Position numbers and translations under genes: made by a program
Notes under the pieces: model-generated
Told to the model about the DNA's origin: nothing
Seen by the model: the letters and a program-made list of their open reading frames with translations, nothing else
Database searches by the model: none
NCBI GenBank assembly: GCA_025965815.1
Contig: JAOPWF010000021.1
Location: forward strand, 1 to 5,491
From: Mycobacterium sp.
GTDB lineage: Bacteria; Actinomycetota; Actinomycetes; Mycobacteriales; Mycobacteriaceae
DNA: 5,491 nt
Reading direction: 5' to 3'
Shown here: positions 4,746-5,491 of the stretch, piece by piece
Layout: each line of letters opens with the position of its first letter
How positions within the stretch are numbered: position 1 is the first letter of the stretch

Positions 4746-5491
4746 CGTGATCCTTCACGTTGATGACTATGGCGGCTCAGCGCGGGGGTTACGGAAGGTC
4801 GAGACAGCAGGATGTTTGCGTTGCCGTGCATGACCTGCGCTAGCACGTGGGGCCGGTCCGCGAAGTAGGCGTCGACGTTGGCCGTGTACCAGCCGGCCAT
4901 CTGCGGGCTGACCGCGGGGAAGTCGGTACCGAACAGAATCTGCTCCGGCGGAACGAAGTTTTCCAGGGCCACCAGGTTCGTCTCGAAACCTGACAGCGCG
5001 GTCTCGAAGTAGAACGTCCGGAAGTCGGCGATGATCTCCTCGGGGGTGAGCTCGCAACCGAGGTACGACGAGAGCACCGCGACCCGCGCGGCCAGGAACG
5101 GGGTGCTTCCGCCGGAGTGTGACAGGATGATCCGCACGTTCGGATACTGCCGTTTGCGGCCACTGGTTACGAGATCCGCTGCGCCCTTATATGTTTCGTT
5201 AGGCACTTCGCTGACCGGAATGGGCAGCAGCGCGTTCCGCATCCGATTGCGCCCCGGCGTCTGCTCACCATGCAGGAAGACGAGCGCTCTGCGCCGGTCG
5301 AGTTCGGCCCACAACGGCTCGAAGATGTCGTCGCCCAGCGATCGGGCCTCCGCACCGGTGCCGTAGACGTTCGTCAAGGCAACGCCGTCAGCGTCGAGCT
5401 CATCGAGGGCATAGGTGAGCTCGTCGAGCGCGGCGTCGACGTCAGTGGGCGTGGGCAGGTGCGCGAAGAACCTGAACCGGTCCGGATAGTC
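4742..5491 (-). CDS. Amidohydro_2 family hydrolase/decarboxylase, ACMSD-like (partial)
   Basis: This gene runs off the right edge; the frame is open to 5491, starting at a codon boundary with DYPDRFRFFAHLPTP, so 249 C-terminal residues are seen. Likely metal or catalytic residues in visible numbering are His74 in VFLHGEQTP, His125 in LSHSGGSTPFLAAR and Asp190 in FGTDFP. FYFETALSG (about 161-169) is typical of the aminocarboxymuconate-semialdehyde decarboxylase-related branch. The N-terminal metal-binding motif and the start lie outside the window. An internal TTG at 5377 is not a start, because conserved sequence continues before it. HG replaces the usual HP after His74. The stop (4742-4744) overlaps the next gene's ATG by 4 nt. 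The pairing of two different Amidohydro_2 enzymes suggests consecutive steps, or a two-subunit enzyme, in a catabolic pathway. The substrate is unknown. Confidence 0.9.
   Translation of the reverse strand, partial: DYPDRFRFFAHLPTPTDVDAALDELTYALDELDADGVALTNVYGTGAEARSLGDDIFEPLWAELDRRRALVFLHGEQTPGRNRMRNALLPIPVSEVPNETYKGAADLVTSGRKRQYPNVRIILSHSGGSTPFLAARVAVLSSYLGCELTPEEIIADFRTFYFETALSGFETNLVALENFVPPEQILFGTDFPAVSPQMAGWYTANVDAYFADRPHVLAQVMHGNANILLSRPSVTPALSRHSHQREGSR

Noticed and set aside
1..5491. CRISPR array, tRNA, rRNA, intact transposase or integrase
   Set aside because: No regularly spaced repeats, cloverleaf, rRNA core sequence or transposase motif (DDE, HUH, serine or tyrosine recombinase) was found on either strand.

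Overview
The window looks like chromosome from a high-GC actinobacterium, most likely a Mycobacterium or close relative. The reasons are the G/C-rich third codon positions, GTG and ATG starts behind purine-rich ribosome sites, and the gene types present: a zinc-free quinone oxidoreductase, a lipase-like alpha/beta hydrolase and paired Amidohydro_2 enzymes. The genus is inferred from style, not from a marker gene.

Layout. Positions 118-1089 (+) hold a complete medium-chain reductase of the quinone-oxidoreductase type. Positions 1130-2500 are gene-poor. They carry two small minus-strand genes, each encoding a four-cysteine protein: a 73-aa membrane-anchored zinc-ribbon-like protein (1215-1436) and an 88-aa protein with two CxxxC pairs and a very strong ribosome site (1848-2114). 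Several inverted repeats lie between and upstream of them. Positions 2510-3376 (+) hold a complete alpha/beta hydrolase with a full Ser-Asp-His triad.

Positions 3377-3797 are a scar of gene remnants. They include the 3' tip of a second amidohydrolase copy, a stop-interrupted plus-strand coding relic, and the 5' stub of a carboxymuconolactone-decarboxylase (CMD) family gene that still has its start and ribosome site. From 3798 to the right edge is a minus-strand operon. A partial ACMSD-like amidohydrolase (4742 to beyond 5491) overlaps by 4 nt (ATGA) a complete gamma-resorcylate-decarboxylase-like amidohydrolase (3798-4745), and the CMD stub follows 41 nt downstream.

How the genes fit together. 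The two amidohydrolases and the CMD remnant look like one catabolic transcription unit for a ring-derived or carboxylated substrate, whose distal end has been rearranged and truncated. The reductase, the hydrolase and the two small Cys4 proteins have no visible functional tie to it. I saw no tRNA, rRNA, CRISPR array or intact transposase. No complete new system is demonstrable. The best leads are the two small Cys4 proteins and the rearranged operon tail.
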